This document shows positions 26,423 to 35,064 of a DNA stretch of 64,000 nt, piece after piece. The position numbers and the translations under genes are program-made. The stretch spans positions 62,001 through 126,000 of the forward strand of contig CAZGNV010000002.1 of the NCBI GenBank assembly GCA_964527835.1, given 5' to 3'. Source of the DNA: JAFDCJ01 sp964527835 (GTDB lineage: Bacteria; Desulfobacterota; Desulfobacteria; Desulfobacterales; JAFDCJ01). The notes beneath the pieces were generated by a model. The model was not told the DNA's origin, did no database searches, and saw only the letters and a program-made list of their open reading frames with translations. How positions within the stretch are numbered: position 1 is the first letter of the stretch; each line of letters begins with the position of its first letter.

Positions 26423-27291
26423 ATCCGCAAAACTGCGACCTGATGAACCCGGGGCACCTGGGATGTCCCGGCTGCGGGGCGACCATCGCCATGAAATTTG
26501 CCCTGCAGGCCCTGGGTGAAAAGACCATGGTGGTGATCCCGGCCTGCTGCTGGGGGGTCATTGCCGGTCCCTACCCCCAGAGCGCCCTGAACCTTCCGGT
26601 GCTGCAGACGGCCTTTGCCACCGCGGGGGCGGCGGCCAGCGGGCTGCGGGCCGCCCTGGATGTGCGTGGCGACGCCGACACGACGGTGCTTTCCTGGGCC
26701 GGCGACGGCGGGACCTTCGACATCGGTTTTCAGTCCCTGAGCGGCGCGGTGGAGCGCAACGAAGACTGCATCTTCGTCTGCTACGACAATGAGGCTTACA
26801 TGAACACCGGCGTTCAGCGCTCCTCGGCCACTCCCTACGGCACGCGCACCACCACCACGCCGGGCCGGGGCTGGAAAAAAACCGGCAAAAAAAATATCGT
26901 CGAAGCCCTGGCCGCCCACCGCATTCCCTATGCCGCCACCGCCAGCATCGGCTACCCGCAAGACATGATCGCCAAATTTAAAAAAGCTGCAGCGCTCAAA
27001 GGCGGCTCCCGCTTTATCCACGTTTTTGCCACCTGCCCCACGGGCTGGCGCATTGGATCGGAGATGTCGGTCAAAATCGCCCGGCTGGCCGTGCAGACCA
27101 ATGTCTTTCCCCTCTATGAAGTCCATGACGGTCTTGACTACACCCTGAATTTTCACGGGCACCTACCGGTAAAGCAATATTTTGCCGCCCAGGGCCGCTT
27201 TGCCCATTTGACGCGCGCGGACATGGCCCGGATCCAGCGGCAGGTGGATGCCGAATGGCAGCATCTGCTGAAAAAGGCCGGTGAAAATTAA
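26410..27291 (+). CDS. 2-oxoacid:ferredoxin oxidoreductase, beta (TPP-binding) subunit
   Basis: A 293-residue beta subunit overlapping the alpha gene by 13 bases. The cluster-binding GCPGCGATIAMK is at the N-terminus. The TPP/Mg motif GDGGTFDIGFQSLSGAVERN and NEAYMNTGVQRSSATPYG follow. Further cysteines (ACCWG and ATCPTGW) would complete the 4Fe-4S site. It closes the operon; a terminator lies 60 bases on. The gamma, flavoprotein-delta, alpha, beta order resembles NAD-linked phenylglyoxylate-type enzymes. Confidence 0.94.
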   Translation: MVQLNPQNCDLMNPGHLGCPGCGATIAMKFALQALGEKTMVVIPACCWGVIAGPYPQSALNLPVLQTAFATAGAAASGLRAALDVRGDADTTVLSWAGDGGTFDIGFQSLSGAVERNEDCIFVCYDNEAYMNTGVQRSSATPYGTRTTTTPGRGWKKTGKKNIVEALAAHRIPYAATASIGYPQDMIAKFKKAAALKGGSRFIHVFATCPTGWRIGSEMSVKIARLAVQTNVFPLYEVHDGLDYTLNFHGHLPVKQYFAAQGRFAHLTRADMARIQRQVDAEWQHLLKKAGEN

Positions 27292-27295
27292 TGCG

Positions 27296-27374
27296 TTGAA
27301 AATAAAATTTTCTGTGTTAAAATGGAATAAACAAATAAGGTCTCTGTGTGGGACTCAGGCGAGTCCTTTTTTTT
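27296..27374 (+). terminator. Terminator after the oxidoreductase operon, with a promoter-like site just upstream
   Basis: GGACTC-AGGC-GAGTCC (27351-27366) is followed by eight Ts: a textbook rho-independent terminator. Just before it, TTGAAA (27296) and TAAAAT (27318) are 16 bases apart and would fire a transcript directly into this terminator before ppiC. So it is either simply the operon end, or a short attenuated leader for the next gene. Confidence 0.8.
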
Positions 27375-27401
27375 ATCTAAAAACCGAAAGGAGCAATTCC
27401 A

Positions 27402-28385
27402 ATGAAATTCGTAAACTTCGGCCGCTCCGGCCTGATGGTTGCGCTTTTAACCTCCGTGCTGATTTTTTCCCCCGCCCTGGCGGCGGAAAAAAAGCCGGCC
27501 GACAAGAAGATTGCATCGGTAAACGGGGTGGCCATCACCCAGGCCGAACTGGACCGGGAGATGGACATGCAGGTCGATCGCCTCACCCGCCAGGGTAGAC
27601 AGCTGACAGACCAGCAAAAGGCCCAGCTGGAAAAAGATCTGCTGGAAAACATCATCGAGCGTGAAATTCTTTACCAGCAAAGTTTGAAATCCGGCATCCA
27701 GATCAAGGACCAGACCGTCAACGACCAGCTGGCAACCATCAAAAAGCGGTTTCCCGACGAGCAGAAATTCAATGACGCCCTGAAAAGGATGAACCTGACG
27801 GAAAAAGAAGTCAAAGCCCAGATCAAACGCGGACTGGCCATCCGGGAATTGATCGACGAGCAGGTTGCCCGCAAAATCGTGATCTCCGACGCCGACACCA
27901 AAGCCTATTATGATGCCCACCCGCAAATGTTCAAACAACCCGAGCAGGTCAAGGCCAGTCACATTTTAATCAAGGTGGCATCGGATGCGGATGACGCCAA
28001 AAAAGCCGCGGCCCGCAAAAAAATCGAGGAAATCCAGCAGAAACTGAAAAACGGAGGCGACTTTGCCGCGCTGGCCAAGGAATACTCTGAAGGACCCAGC
28101 GGCACGCGGGGCGGCGACCTTGGATTTTTCAGGCGCGGGCAGATGGTCAAACCCTTCGAAGAAGCTGCCTTTGCCCTGCAACCCGGCCAAGTCAGCGACG
28201 TGGTCACCACCCGCTTCGGCTATCACCTCATCAAGGTGACTGAAAAAAAACCCGCCAAAACCCTGGCCTATGCCGAAGTCAAGGACAGAATCGGCGAACG
28301 GCTGAAGCAGCAAAAAATCGAGAAGCAGGCCGGACAATATATCGACGGGTTGAAAAAGGACACCAAAATAGAAAAAACCCCCTGA
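27402..28385 (+). CDS. Exported PpiC/SurA-type peptidyl-prolyl isomerase
   Basis: A 327-residue periplasmic folding factor with AAAGGAGC before the ATG. A signal peptide (residues 1-27, LTSVLIFSPALAAEK) is followed by a SurA N-terminal helical domain (about 35-165) and one parvulin domain (about 175-275; ASHILIKV, GGDLGFFRRGQMVKPFEEAAF, VVTTRFGYHLIKV). The C-terminal tail is Lys-rich. Function: chaperone and proline isomerase for secreted or outer-membrane proteins. Confidence 0.92.
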   Translation: MKFVNFGRSGLMVALLTSVLIFSPALAAEKKPADKKIASVNGVAITQAELDREMDMQVDRLTRQGRQLTDQQKAQLEKDLLENIIEREILYQQSLKSGIQIKDQTVNDQLATIKKRFPDEQKFNDALKRMNLTEKEVKAQIKRGLAIRELIDEQVARKIVISDADTKAYYDAHPQMFKQPEQVKASHILIKVASDADDAKKAAARKKIEEIQQKLKNGGDFAALAKEYSEGPSGTRGGDLGFFRRGQMVKPFEEAAFALQPGQVSDVVTTRFGYHLIKVTEKKPAKTLAYAEVKDRIGERLKQQKIEKQAGQYIDGLKKDTKIEKTP

Positions 28386-28386
28386 C

Positions 28387-29019
28387 ATGAGCGTTCGCAC
28401 CCCTCAGACACGGTTGAGCGGCATTCCAACCGCCGGGATTGTCCTGGTTTCAATTTACATTGCCGCTCAGCTGCTGTCGGATATTGCCAGCCTCAAAATC
28501 GCCCTGATTGCCGGTTTCAGCATCGATGCCGGCACCCTCATCTATCCGCTGACATTCACCATCCGGGACCTGGTCCACAAACGCCTCGGGATCAAAGCGG
28601 CGCGCACGGTCATTGTTCTGGCCGCGGGCATCAACCTGTTCATGGCGCTGTTTTTTCAACTTGCCGCTTGGCTGCCCCAGGACCCGGCCTGGGGGATGGG
28701 CAAGCAGTTTGCCGCCATCCTGGGGCCGGTGTGGCGCATCGTGATCGCCAGCATCGCCGCCGAGGTCATCAGCGAGTTCATCGACACCGAAATTTACCAC
28801 CTCTGGCAAAGCCGCATCACCCGCAAATACCAGTGGATGCGGGTGCTGAGCAGCAATGCCGTCAGCATCCCGGTGGACAGCCTGATTTTCTGCTGGGGCG
28901 CCTTCGGCTTCACCCTGCCCCACGATGTGGTGTGGTCCATCGTCGCGGCCAATATCATCGTCAAGGGCCTGGTGACCCTTGTCAGCCTGCCGTCCATTTA
29001 TCTCGTGAAGGAAAAATAA
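28387..29019 (+). CDS. yhhQ: Queuosine precursor transporter (YhhQ/VUT family)
   Basis: A 210-residue membrane protein with about six helices and the family's landmarks: AGTLIYPLTFTIRDLVHKRLG, SEFIDTEIYHLWQ and the N-terminal AAQLLSDIASLKI. Members import queuosine precursors (preQ0/preQ1) for tRNA modification. It starts one base after the ppiC stop, so it is cotranscribed; no preQ1 riboswitch is possible in that gap. Confidence 0.88.
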   Translation: MSVRTPQTRLSGIPTAGIVLVSIYIAAQLLSDIASLKIALIAGFSIDAGTLIYPLTFTIRDLVHKRLGIKAARTVIVLAAGINLFMALFFQLAAWLPQDPAWGMGKQFAAILGPVWRIVIASIAAEVISEFIDTEIYHLWQSRITRKYQWMRVLSSNAVSIPVDSLIFCWGAFGFTLPHDVVWSIVAANIIVKGLVTLVSLPSIYLVKEK

Positions 29020-29130
29020 AGGCTAGGGTCAAGGTTGCAGGGTTTCGCGCAAACGGATTGTGTGCTATATATATCTTTGTTTTTTTGTTGCACTGAATTT
29101 TGCTTTGACCTGGAAGAAAGGAGGTTTGCG

Positions 29131-29814
29131 ATGTCCATAAAAGTCACCTGGTACAGTCACGCGTGCTTTCTGATTGAAACCGGCAAGGCCCGGCTGCTGG
29201 TGGACCCCTTTATTACCGACAACCCGTTGTGCCCGATAAAGGCCGACGAGGTGCAGACCGACTACATTTTCGTGTCCCACGGCCATGGCGATCACGTGGG
29301 AGACAGTGTACCGATTGCCAAACGCTCCGGGGCAACGGTGGTGTCCAACTACGAAATCCAGAACTGGATGGCCGCCCAGGGGGTGGAAAATACCCATCCC
29401 CTGCACATCGGCGGAGGATTCGACTGGCCCTGGGGCCGGGTCAAACTGACCATCGCCCAGCACGGATCCGCGCTGCCCGATGGTTCTTACGGGGGCAATC
29501 CGGCGGGTCTTCTGTTTTACATCGGGGACAAAAAAATCTATCACGCCTGTGACACCGGGCTGTTTTACGACATGAAGCTCATCGGTGAGGAGGGCATCGA
29601 TCTGGCCATTTTGCCCATCGGGGACAATTTCACCATGGGTCCCGACGATGCCCTGCGCGCTGTCAAGCTCATCGAACCGGCCCGGGTGGTTCCCATTCAC
29701 TACAACACCTTCGAGGTCATCGAACAGGACCCCCAGGCCTGGGCCATCCGGGTGCAGCAGGAAACCGCAGCGAAAGTCACCGTGATGGCACCGGGGGAGA
29801 CGCTGGAGATTTAA
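29131..29814 (+). CDS. UPF0173-type metal-dependent hydrolase (metallo-beta-lactamase fold)
   Basis: A 227-residue protein. The start at 29131 follows AAAGGAGG. The metallo-beta-lactamase ligands are present: SHGHGDHVGD (HxHxDH), the later IAQHGSA, ACDTGLFYDM and PIHYNTF at the C-terminus. The family is compact and its substrate is unknown. It stands alone between the queuosine transporter and a convergent small gene. Confidence 0.9.
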   Translation: MSIKVTWYSHACFLIETGKARLLVDPFITDNPLCPIKADEVQTDYIFVSHGHGDHVGDSVPIAKRSGATVVSNYEIQNWMAAQGVENTHPLHIGGGFDWPWGRVKLTIAQHGSALPDGSYGGNPAGLLFYIGDKKIYHACDTGLFYDMKLIGEEGIDLAILPIGDNFTMGPDDALRAVKLIEPARVVPIHYNTFEVIEQDPQAWAIRVQQETAAKVTVMAPGETLEI

Positions 29815-29832
29815 GCGGGAGGCTTAAAACAA

Positions 29833-29859
29833 ACCATCCCGCCCGCAGGCCGGGATGGT
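29833..29859. terminator. Convergent hairpin between the hydrolase and FmdB-type genes
   Basis: ACCATCCCG (29833) pairs perfectly with CGGGATGGT (29851-29859). It lies between two converging genes, 18 bases past the hydrolase stop. There is no clear T-run on either side, so termination is plausible but unproven. Confidence 0.45.
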
Positions 29860-29898
29860 CATTGATGTCTTCCTTAACCTAAGGAAGCGCTAAAGCGC

Positions 29899-30102
29899 TC
29901 AGCCGGACGGGGCGCAGGACGGCTGGCTGAATCCTCCCGAGCCGCTGGCAATCCCGTTGGCCCGGACACAGCCCGCCGACATCAGCTTCTCCACGTCCTT
30001 GCAACCGCACTGCGGGCATTTGGGCGGCGGATCGCTGGACGACAGGGTAAGCTCTTCAAAACACTCACAGCAGGCCTTGCACTGGTATTCGTAAATCGGC
30101 AT
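29899..30102 (-). CDS. FmdB-family zinc-ribbon protein
   Basis: A 67-residue protein beginning MPIYEYQC, the invariant opening of the FmdB/CxxC_CxxC_SSSS zinc-ribbon family. Two pairs, CKAC and CPQCGC, form the ribbon; the tail is Gly/Ser-rich. The start at 30102 has AAGGAG nine bases upstream. Called a putative regulatory protein by family; the target is unknown. Confidence 0.88.
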   Translation of the reverse strand: MPIYEYQCKACCECFEELTLSSSDPPPKCPQCGCKDVEKLMSAGCVRANGIASGSGGFSQPSCAPSG

Positions 30103-30217
30103 CGCAATCAACTCCTTGGCATCTATTTTTCTTAAATAATAACGTCTGTTGCACCCAAGTCAAGATCGGCAATTAAAAAATTTCGGACAAGACCATGGGC
30201 GCCTTTAGCATTGGATC

Positions 30218-31161
30218 ATGCAGAAAATAAAACCATACGGCAAAACCCTCAAAGAGCAGTTAAAGGCCGGGGCCCGCGACCGGCTGTATAATTTTCTGCT
30301 GGCCGACGGGGCCATCCGGGGGGTGATCCTGAACGGCACCCGCATGGTCAACGAAATGCGGGCCAACCACCAACTGGGGATCCTGGAAACCCTGGTGCTG
30401 GGACGCGCCTACCTGGGCGTGGGGCTGATGTCGGCCGATCTGAAAGGCAATGACCGCATCAGTGTCCACATCGACTGCTCGGGGCCGATCAGGGGCCTGG
30501 TGGCGGAAGCCACCGCCTTCGGGGACGTGCGCGGCTACCTGAAAAAGGTGCCCATTTCCATTGACAGACCCATGGAAAGCTTTGACCTGGCACCGTTTTT
30601 CGGCGCCGGCATCCTCGCGGTGACAAAATACCTTGAAAATGCCAAACAGCCGTTTACCGGCCAGGTGATTTTAAAATACGGCAACATCGCTCAGGATCTG
30701 GCCAATTACTACCTCACCTCGCAGCAGATTCCCACCGCCTTCACAACCTGAGCATCAAATTCGACCGGCAGGGCCGGGTCACCGGCGCCGGGGGGTTATT
30801 TTTACAGGCCATGCCCGGGGCGGCCGATGAATTGGCCGCCAGCCTTGAGCAGCGGGTCATCGAGCTGCCTTCGCTCGGCGACGTATTTACCGCCAACGGA
30901 GATCCGCAGCACCTGGCCAACGAAGTGTTCAAAGACTACGGACCGCGCTTTCTGGCCAACCATCGCATTGAATTCATGTGCCACTGCAACCGGCAACGGG
31001 TCCGCTCCCTGCTGACCCTGCTGCCCATCGACGAACTGAAGGACATCCGGGACCAGGGGCCATTTCCCCTGGAGCTGCGCTGTCACAATTGCAATACGGC
31101 CTACCACTTTTCAGAAAAAGAAATCCGCGAAATTTACGGCCAGCGCTTCCCGAACAATTAA
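30218..31161 (+). pseudogene. hslO: Hsp33 redox chaperone gene split by a frameshift
   Basis: Frame 2 from 30218 encodes the Hsp33 N-terminal domain (GAIRGVILNGTRMVNEMR...ANYYLTSQQIPTAF) and stops at 30751. Frame 1 continues the same protein without a gap (NLSIKFDRQGRVTGAGGLFLQAMPGA) through the redox zinc site (CHC...CHNCN) to 31161. Both halves are well conserved, so the break, within about 30737-30745, is recent, a sequencing error, or a recoding site. Intact Hsp33 is a cytoplasmic holdase activated by oxidation. Confidence 0.85.
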
Positions 31162-31291
31162 TCCGAACAGGTTGAAATTCCGGTACACGCAGTTCAAAAC
31201 AAGTCAGCGGTTCGATAAGCGGAATTGGCGCCTGCGACACGCTTGAAGGTCTGGAAGCTGGAAGGCTAAAATCCACCAGCTTTCAAGCTTT

Positions 31292-31921
31292 CTAGCCTCC
31301 CGGCTTTCCAGCCGACTTCTGCTGTTTTTTCAGCTGCTGGATCATTTCATCCACCGAGCGTCCGGTGGGTGCCATGGCAATGGGATTGATCGCCAGCACT
31401 TCCTCCCAAGCGGCGATGGCACCGTCGACATCCTGCAGGTCATGCAGCAGGACGATGCCCTTGTTCATGCGCGAAATTTCGTGCTGCGGGTCCACGGCGC
31501 CGGCCCGGTCAAAGGCCTTGACGGCCTCCCGGGGCTTGCCGCTGCGGCGGTACATGATCCCCAGGTCGGTCCAGACATTGGCATTGTCCGGGTTCAATTC
31601 CAGGGCCTTGCGGTAGGCAACAATGGCCTGCTCATGGCGGGCAGAATCAAAATAGACATTTCCCAATTCGATCCAGGCGGTCACATCTTGCGGGTTGGCG
31701 CTGGTTTTGGCTTCCAGTGCGGCGATCATGGCACTACGGTCCGGCTGCACCTGGGTGGATGCCGGCATACGGGCCTGGACAGGCCTCTCGTCCGGCCCGG
31801 CTTTATATGCAGTAAATACCACCCCGCCGAAAAAACCCACCGCCAGGGCCAGCAGGGAAACCAGCCACAAAGTCTGCCGGCTCACAAGGCGGGGGTCGTC
31901 AGTTTTTGACTGCTTGGCCAT
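31292..31921 (-). CDS. Membrane-anchored tetratricopeptide repeat protein
   Basis: A 209-residue protein. The second of two adjacent ATGs (31921) is chosen since GGAGG is five bases before it. One membrane anchor (WLVSLLALAVGFFGGVVFTAY, residues about 18-38) is followed by about three TPR units (WIELGNVYFDSARHEQAIVAYRKALELNPDN and following). The C-terminus is Lys-rich. Likely a periplasmic assembly or cytochrome-maturation helper (CcmI/NrfG-like in layout), but no partner genes are near. Confidence 0.85.
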   Translation of the reverse strand: MAKQSKTDDPRLVSRQTLWLVSLLALAVGFFGGVVFTAYKAGPDERPVQARMPASTQVQPDRSAMIAALEAKTSANPQDVTAWIELGNVYFDSARHEQAIVAYRKALELNPDNANVWTDLGIMYRRSGKPREAVKAFDRAGAVDPQHEISRMNKGIVLLHDLQDVDGAIAAWEEVLAINPIAMAPTGRSVDEMIQQLKKQQKSAGKPGG

Positions 31922-31963
31922 CATATCCTCCGAATGAAAGGTTGTTTTTCTAAACTATTGTCC

Positions 31964-32118
31964 ATCCACAAATAGCAGATTTTGGTTCGCAGCAAGGCCT
32001 GAGCGATTTTGAAACCGGCCGGCGTAGCCTCGCAGCGAAGCGTGCATAGTGTGGGCGATGTCGAGGATTTCAAAAGAGCGAAAACGCCGCTGCGGGCCGA
32101 AAGATGCTGTTTGTGGAT
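31964..32118. repeat. Second type of long imperfect inverted repeat
   Basis: The arm starting ATCCACAAATAGCA (31964) pairs with the one ending TGCTGTTTGTGGAT (32118). Pairing continues inward with mismatches (TTTTGGTTCGCAGC against GCTGCGGGCCGAAA, and GCGATTTTGAAA against TTTCAAAAGAGCG). It shares no obvious sequence with the element at 3053. It fills most of the 315-base gap before the M1 peptidase; the rest (32119-32236) contains a small CCTGAT-TG-ATCAGG palindrome at 32199 and the promoter. Confidence 0.7.
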
Positions 32119-32236
32119 AGGCACAAACTAACAACTCACCTGACAAAGTCAATACAGCGAAAATTTTGACATCCGGCCACACGTACTTAAATTCTACCCT
32201 GATTGATCAGGATTCCATCTATTTAGAGTGATCGCA

Positions 32237-34333
32237 ATGAAAGAAACACCGGGGTTGTTGATTATCATACTGTTGGCCGTCATGATGGGCCTTTTGCCGG
32301 CAGTGCCGGCGTTGCCGGCGCCCGGGGCACACGTTCACCACAACCTGGCTGTCGAATTGGCCCCCGACGCCCACCGCCTGAGCGGAAAAGACGACATTCT
32401 TATCCGGACCGCACCGGGTCGCGAACTGGTGTTTCAGCTCTCACCGCGCGCCGCCGGCATCGAGGTGATGGTCAACGGCCAACCGCGCAAAACCGCTTTT
32501 GAAAACGGCCGGCTGCTCGTGGCATTGCAGCCGGACGAACAAACCGCCCCCGTGCAGGTGACCATCAGCTACAGCGCCGTGTTCGACGACCCGGCTCCCC
32601 GCCGGCCGGTCAACACCGACAATCCGGGCTACGGGGTGACCGGCACCATTGCACCCCGGGGCACTTTTTTGCTGCCCGGCGCCGGCTGGTATCCCGTCCT
32701 TGCACAGCAGCAGGCCACTTACACGCTGAAGGTCACCGCACCGGCCGGTGTGGTCGCCGTCACCGCTGGGCGCTCCATGGGCCGCCGCACCGCCGCCGGC
32801 AAAACCGTCTGTGCCTGGGCGGTGGATTATCCGGTGCGGGGCCTGAGCCTGTCCGCCGCCCGCTACGTGGTCGACGAAAAGGCCGTCGGCCCGGTAACGG
32901 CGGCCACCTACCTGATGCCGAACAACCGGCATCTGGCAACTTCATATCTGGATGCCATCGCCCGCTACATCAAGCTGTATTCGGATCTTTTCGGGCCCTA
33001 CCCTTTTCAGAAATTCGCCGTGGTTGAAAATTTCTTCCCCACTGGCTTCGGTTTTGCCTCCTACACCCTGCTGGGTGGCACCGTGCTGCGGCTGCCGTTT
33101 ATCATCCACACCAGCCTGGCCCACGAAATCGCCCACTGCTGGTGGGGCAACGGCGTGTATGTCGATTATCGCCGCGGCAACTGGTGTGAAGGCCTGACCA
33201 CCTATGTGTCCGACTACCTGCTCAAGGAAAAACAATCCGCGGCCGCCGCCCGCAATTACCGGCTTCAATGGCTGCGAAGCTTTTCGGTGCTGGTGCAGCC
33301 GGCAGACGATTTTGCCCTCAGCCGGTTTGAAAGCCGCCAGGACCCGGTCACCAAGGCCATCGGCTATGACAAGGGCGCCATGGTCTTTCACATGCTGCGG
33401 CGGCTGCTGGGCGAAAACGCTTTCTGGGGTGCACTGCAAGACATCTACCGCCAGCGCCTGTTTAAGCCGACATCCTGGTCGGACCTGCAGCATGGTTTCG
33501 AGCGGCAGTCAAAACGCCGCCTGCAGCGCTTTTTTGACCAGTGGGTCAAACGCCGCGGCGCTCCCCGGTTTTCCCTGGAGGCGGTCCGGGCCCGCCCGCG
33601 GGGCTCGATCTGGCAGGTCAGCGGCCGCATCGTACAGCAAAAGCCATTCTATGATTTTCCGCTGCTGCTGGAAATCGTGGATCCGACCGCAAGGAGCACC
33701 CGTAAAATCAACATCACCGGGCCGTCGACCGCCTTTGAAATGACCAGCCCCGGCCGGCCCCTGCGGTTGGCGGCCGACCCCGATTTTGATGTCTTCCGGC
33801 GGCTTGACCCCCATGAAATTCCGCCGGCCGTCAACCGGCTGAAAAGCTCGTCGTCGGTGATCATGGTGCTGTCCGATCCTCCGGCGCCCGGCCTGCGCAA
33901 AAGCGCCCGGATCCTGGCGGATGCTCTGGGATTGGCCAACTATCGGATCATCAACGAGAATAAGATCACCCGCAGCCAGTGGCAGCAAAACGACGTTGTG
34001 CTCATCGGGCTGCCCGGACGCCGTGATCTTATGCCCCCGATGCCGGCGGCGGTAAAAATTCAGCCCGCGTTTTTTTCAGTCAACCAGATTGTGTACAACC
34101 AGCCGGCGGATGTTTTTTTCGGCGTCTTCAAACATCCCGACAGCCCCGGCCGGCGCGTTGTGGCCCTGTTTTTGCCGTTATCGGATGCCGAGGCGGACAT
34201 CGTGGCCGCCAAGATCACCCATTACGGCAAATACAGCTACCTGGTTTTCCGGCAGGCAAAAAATATGGACCGCGGATTGTGGCCGGTTGGGAATTCCCCC
34301 CTGGTGCATACGTGGAAAGCCAAAAACGATTGA
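32237..34333 (+). CDS. Exported M1-family metallopeptidase
   Basis: A 698-residue secreted zinc peptidase. A signal peptide (about 1-28, LLAVMMGLLPAVPALPAPGA) precedes a beta-sandwich N-domain. The catalytic HEIAH is near residue 300 in SLAHEIAHCWWGNGV, with the third ligand Glu in WCEGLTTYVSDY, as expected for HExxH-18-E. The region before it (VVENFFPTGFGFASYTLL) replaces the classical GAMEN. The C-terminal 200 residues contain no recognised domain. A GTG at 32228 is a weaker start. Confidence 0.88.
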   Translation: MKETPGLLIIILLAVMMGLLPAVPALPAPGAHVHHNLAVELAPDAHRLSGKDDILIRTAPGRELVFQLSPRAAGIEVMVNGQPRKTAFENGRLLVALQPDEQTAPVQVTISYSAVFDDPAPRRPVNTDNPGYGVTGTIAPRGTFLLPGAGWYPVLAQQQATYTLKVTAPAGVVAVTAGRSMGRRTAAGKTVCAWAVDYPVRGLSLSAARYVVDEKAVGPVTAATYLMPNNRHLATSYLDAIARYIKLYSDLFGPYPFQKFAVVENFFPTGFGFASYTLLGGTVLRLPFIIHTSLAHEIAHCWWGNGVYVDYRRGNWCEGLTTYVSDYLLKEKQSAAAARNYRLQWLRSFSVLVQPADDFALSRFESRQDPVTKAIGYDKGAMVFHMLRRLLGENAFWGALQDIYRQRLFKPTSWSDLQHGFERQSKRRLQRFFDQWVKRRGAPRFSLEAVRARPRGSIWQVSGRIVQQKPFYDFPLLLEIVDPTARSTRKINITGPSTAFEMTSPGRPLRLAADPDFDVFRRLDPHEIPPAVNRLKSSSSVIMVLSDPPAPGLRKSARILADALGLANYRIINENKITRSQWQQNDVVLIGLPGRRDLMPPMPAAVKIQPAFFSVNQIVYNQPADVFFGVFKHPDSPGRRVVALFLPLSDAEADIVAAKITHYGKYSYLVFRQAKNMDRGLWPVGNSPLVHTWKAKND

Positions 34334-34366
34334 CTTGCGATGATCGGAAAAGTAAATATTCAAAAA

Positions 34367-34435
34367 ATTGACGGTCCCGTAAAAAGCGATTTTCGAGCGG
34401 CTTCAAGCGAGAAAATTGACTTTTCACGGGTTCCC
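34367..34435. repeat. Miniature palindromic element, copy D
   Basis: About 70 bases with only the outer ends of the family at 3053/16484/42988: TTGACGGTCCCGTAAAAAGCG on the left (34369) and GACTTTTCACGGG on the right. They form one stem (AAAAAGCGATTTTCGAGC against GCGAGAAAATTGACTTTT) with a short apex. It separates the M1 peptidase from the NUDIX gene. Confidence 0.7.
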
Positions 34436-34459
34436 TAAATGTGAGTTCAGGTGCAATCG

Positions 34460-35047
34460 ATGGAAATGAAATACTGCAGCCACTGCGGACAACCGCTGAC
34501 CCACTGCACCCCGCCGGGGGATGACCGCAACCGGTACTGCTGCATGGCCTGCGGCGCCGTGCACTACCAGAACCCAGTCATGGTGGTCGGATGCATTCCG
34601 GAAAAAGACGATCGGATCCTGCTGTGCCGGCGGGCCATCGAGCCGCGCCGCGGCAAATGGACCCTGCCCGCCGGCTACCTGGAAAATGGGGAGACCGTCG
34701 CCCAGGGAGCCGCCCGCGAAACCCTTGAAGAGGCCCACGCCCGGGTTGAAATCATCGCCCCTTACGCCCTGTACAATATCTGCTACGTCAACCAGATCTA
34801 CCTGATGTTCCGGGGCCGGCTGATCAACGATCATTTCCGCCCGGGCAGCGAAAGCCTTGAAGTCAGGCTTTTTGACGAGGCCGAGATCCCGTGGAAGGAA
34901 CTGGCCTTTCCCGTGATGCGCCAAATCCTGCTGCAGTATTTCAAGGACCGGCCCGCCGGACGGTTTCCCTTTTACATCGGGGACATTACCGAGAAAAGTC
35001 CGCCGGGTCCAACAGCCCCGGAAGGCGGACCGCCGCAAAATCTATAA
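34460..35047 (+). CDS. NUDIX hydrolase with N-terminal zinc ribbon
   Basis: A 195-residue protein of the zinc-ribbon NUDIX type (NADH pyrophosphatase-like). The ribbon is YCSHCGQPL and YCCMACGAVHYQNP (residues about 4-38). The NUDIX box follows as GYLENGETVAQGAARETLEEAHARVE; its final Gly is His. The metal-binding RETLEE is intact. Predicted to hydrolyse nucleoside diphosphate derivatives. The next gene begins 17 bases later. Confidence 0.88.
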   Translation: MEMKYCSHCGQPLTHCTPPGDDRNRYCCMACGAVHYQNPVMVVGCIPEKDDRILLCRRAIEPRRGKWTLPAGYLENGETVAQGAARETLEEAHARVEIIAPYALYNICYVNQIYLMFRGRLINDHFRPGSESLEVRLFDEAEIPWKELAFPVMRQILLQYFKDRPAGRFPFYIGDITEKSPPGPTAPEGGPPQNL

Positions 35048-35064
35048 GGAGCCCTCGCCAAGCC

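Noticed and set aside
31921..32182. Two overlapping minus-strand frames of 67 and 75 codons
   Set aside because: Both are read through the inverted repeat at 31964-32118 and lack a ribosome site or domain.
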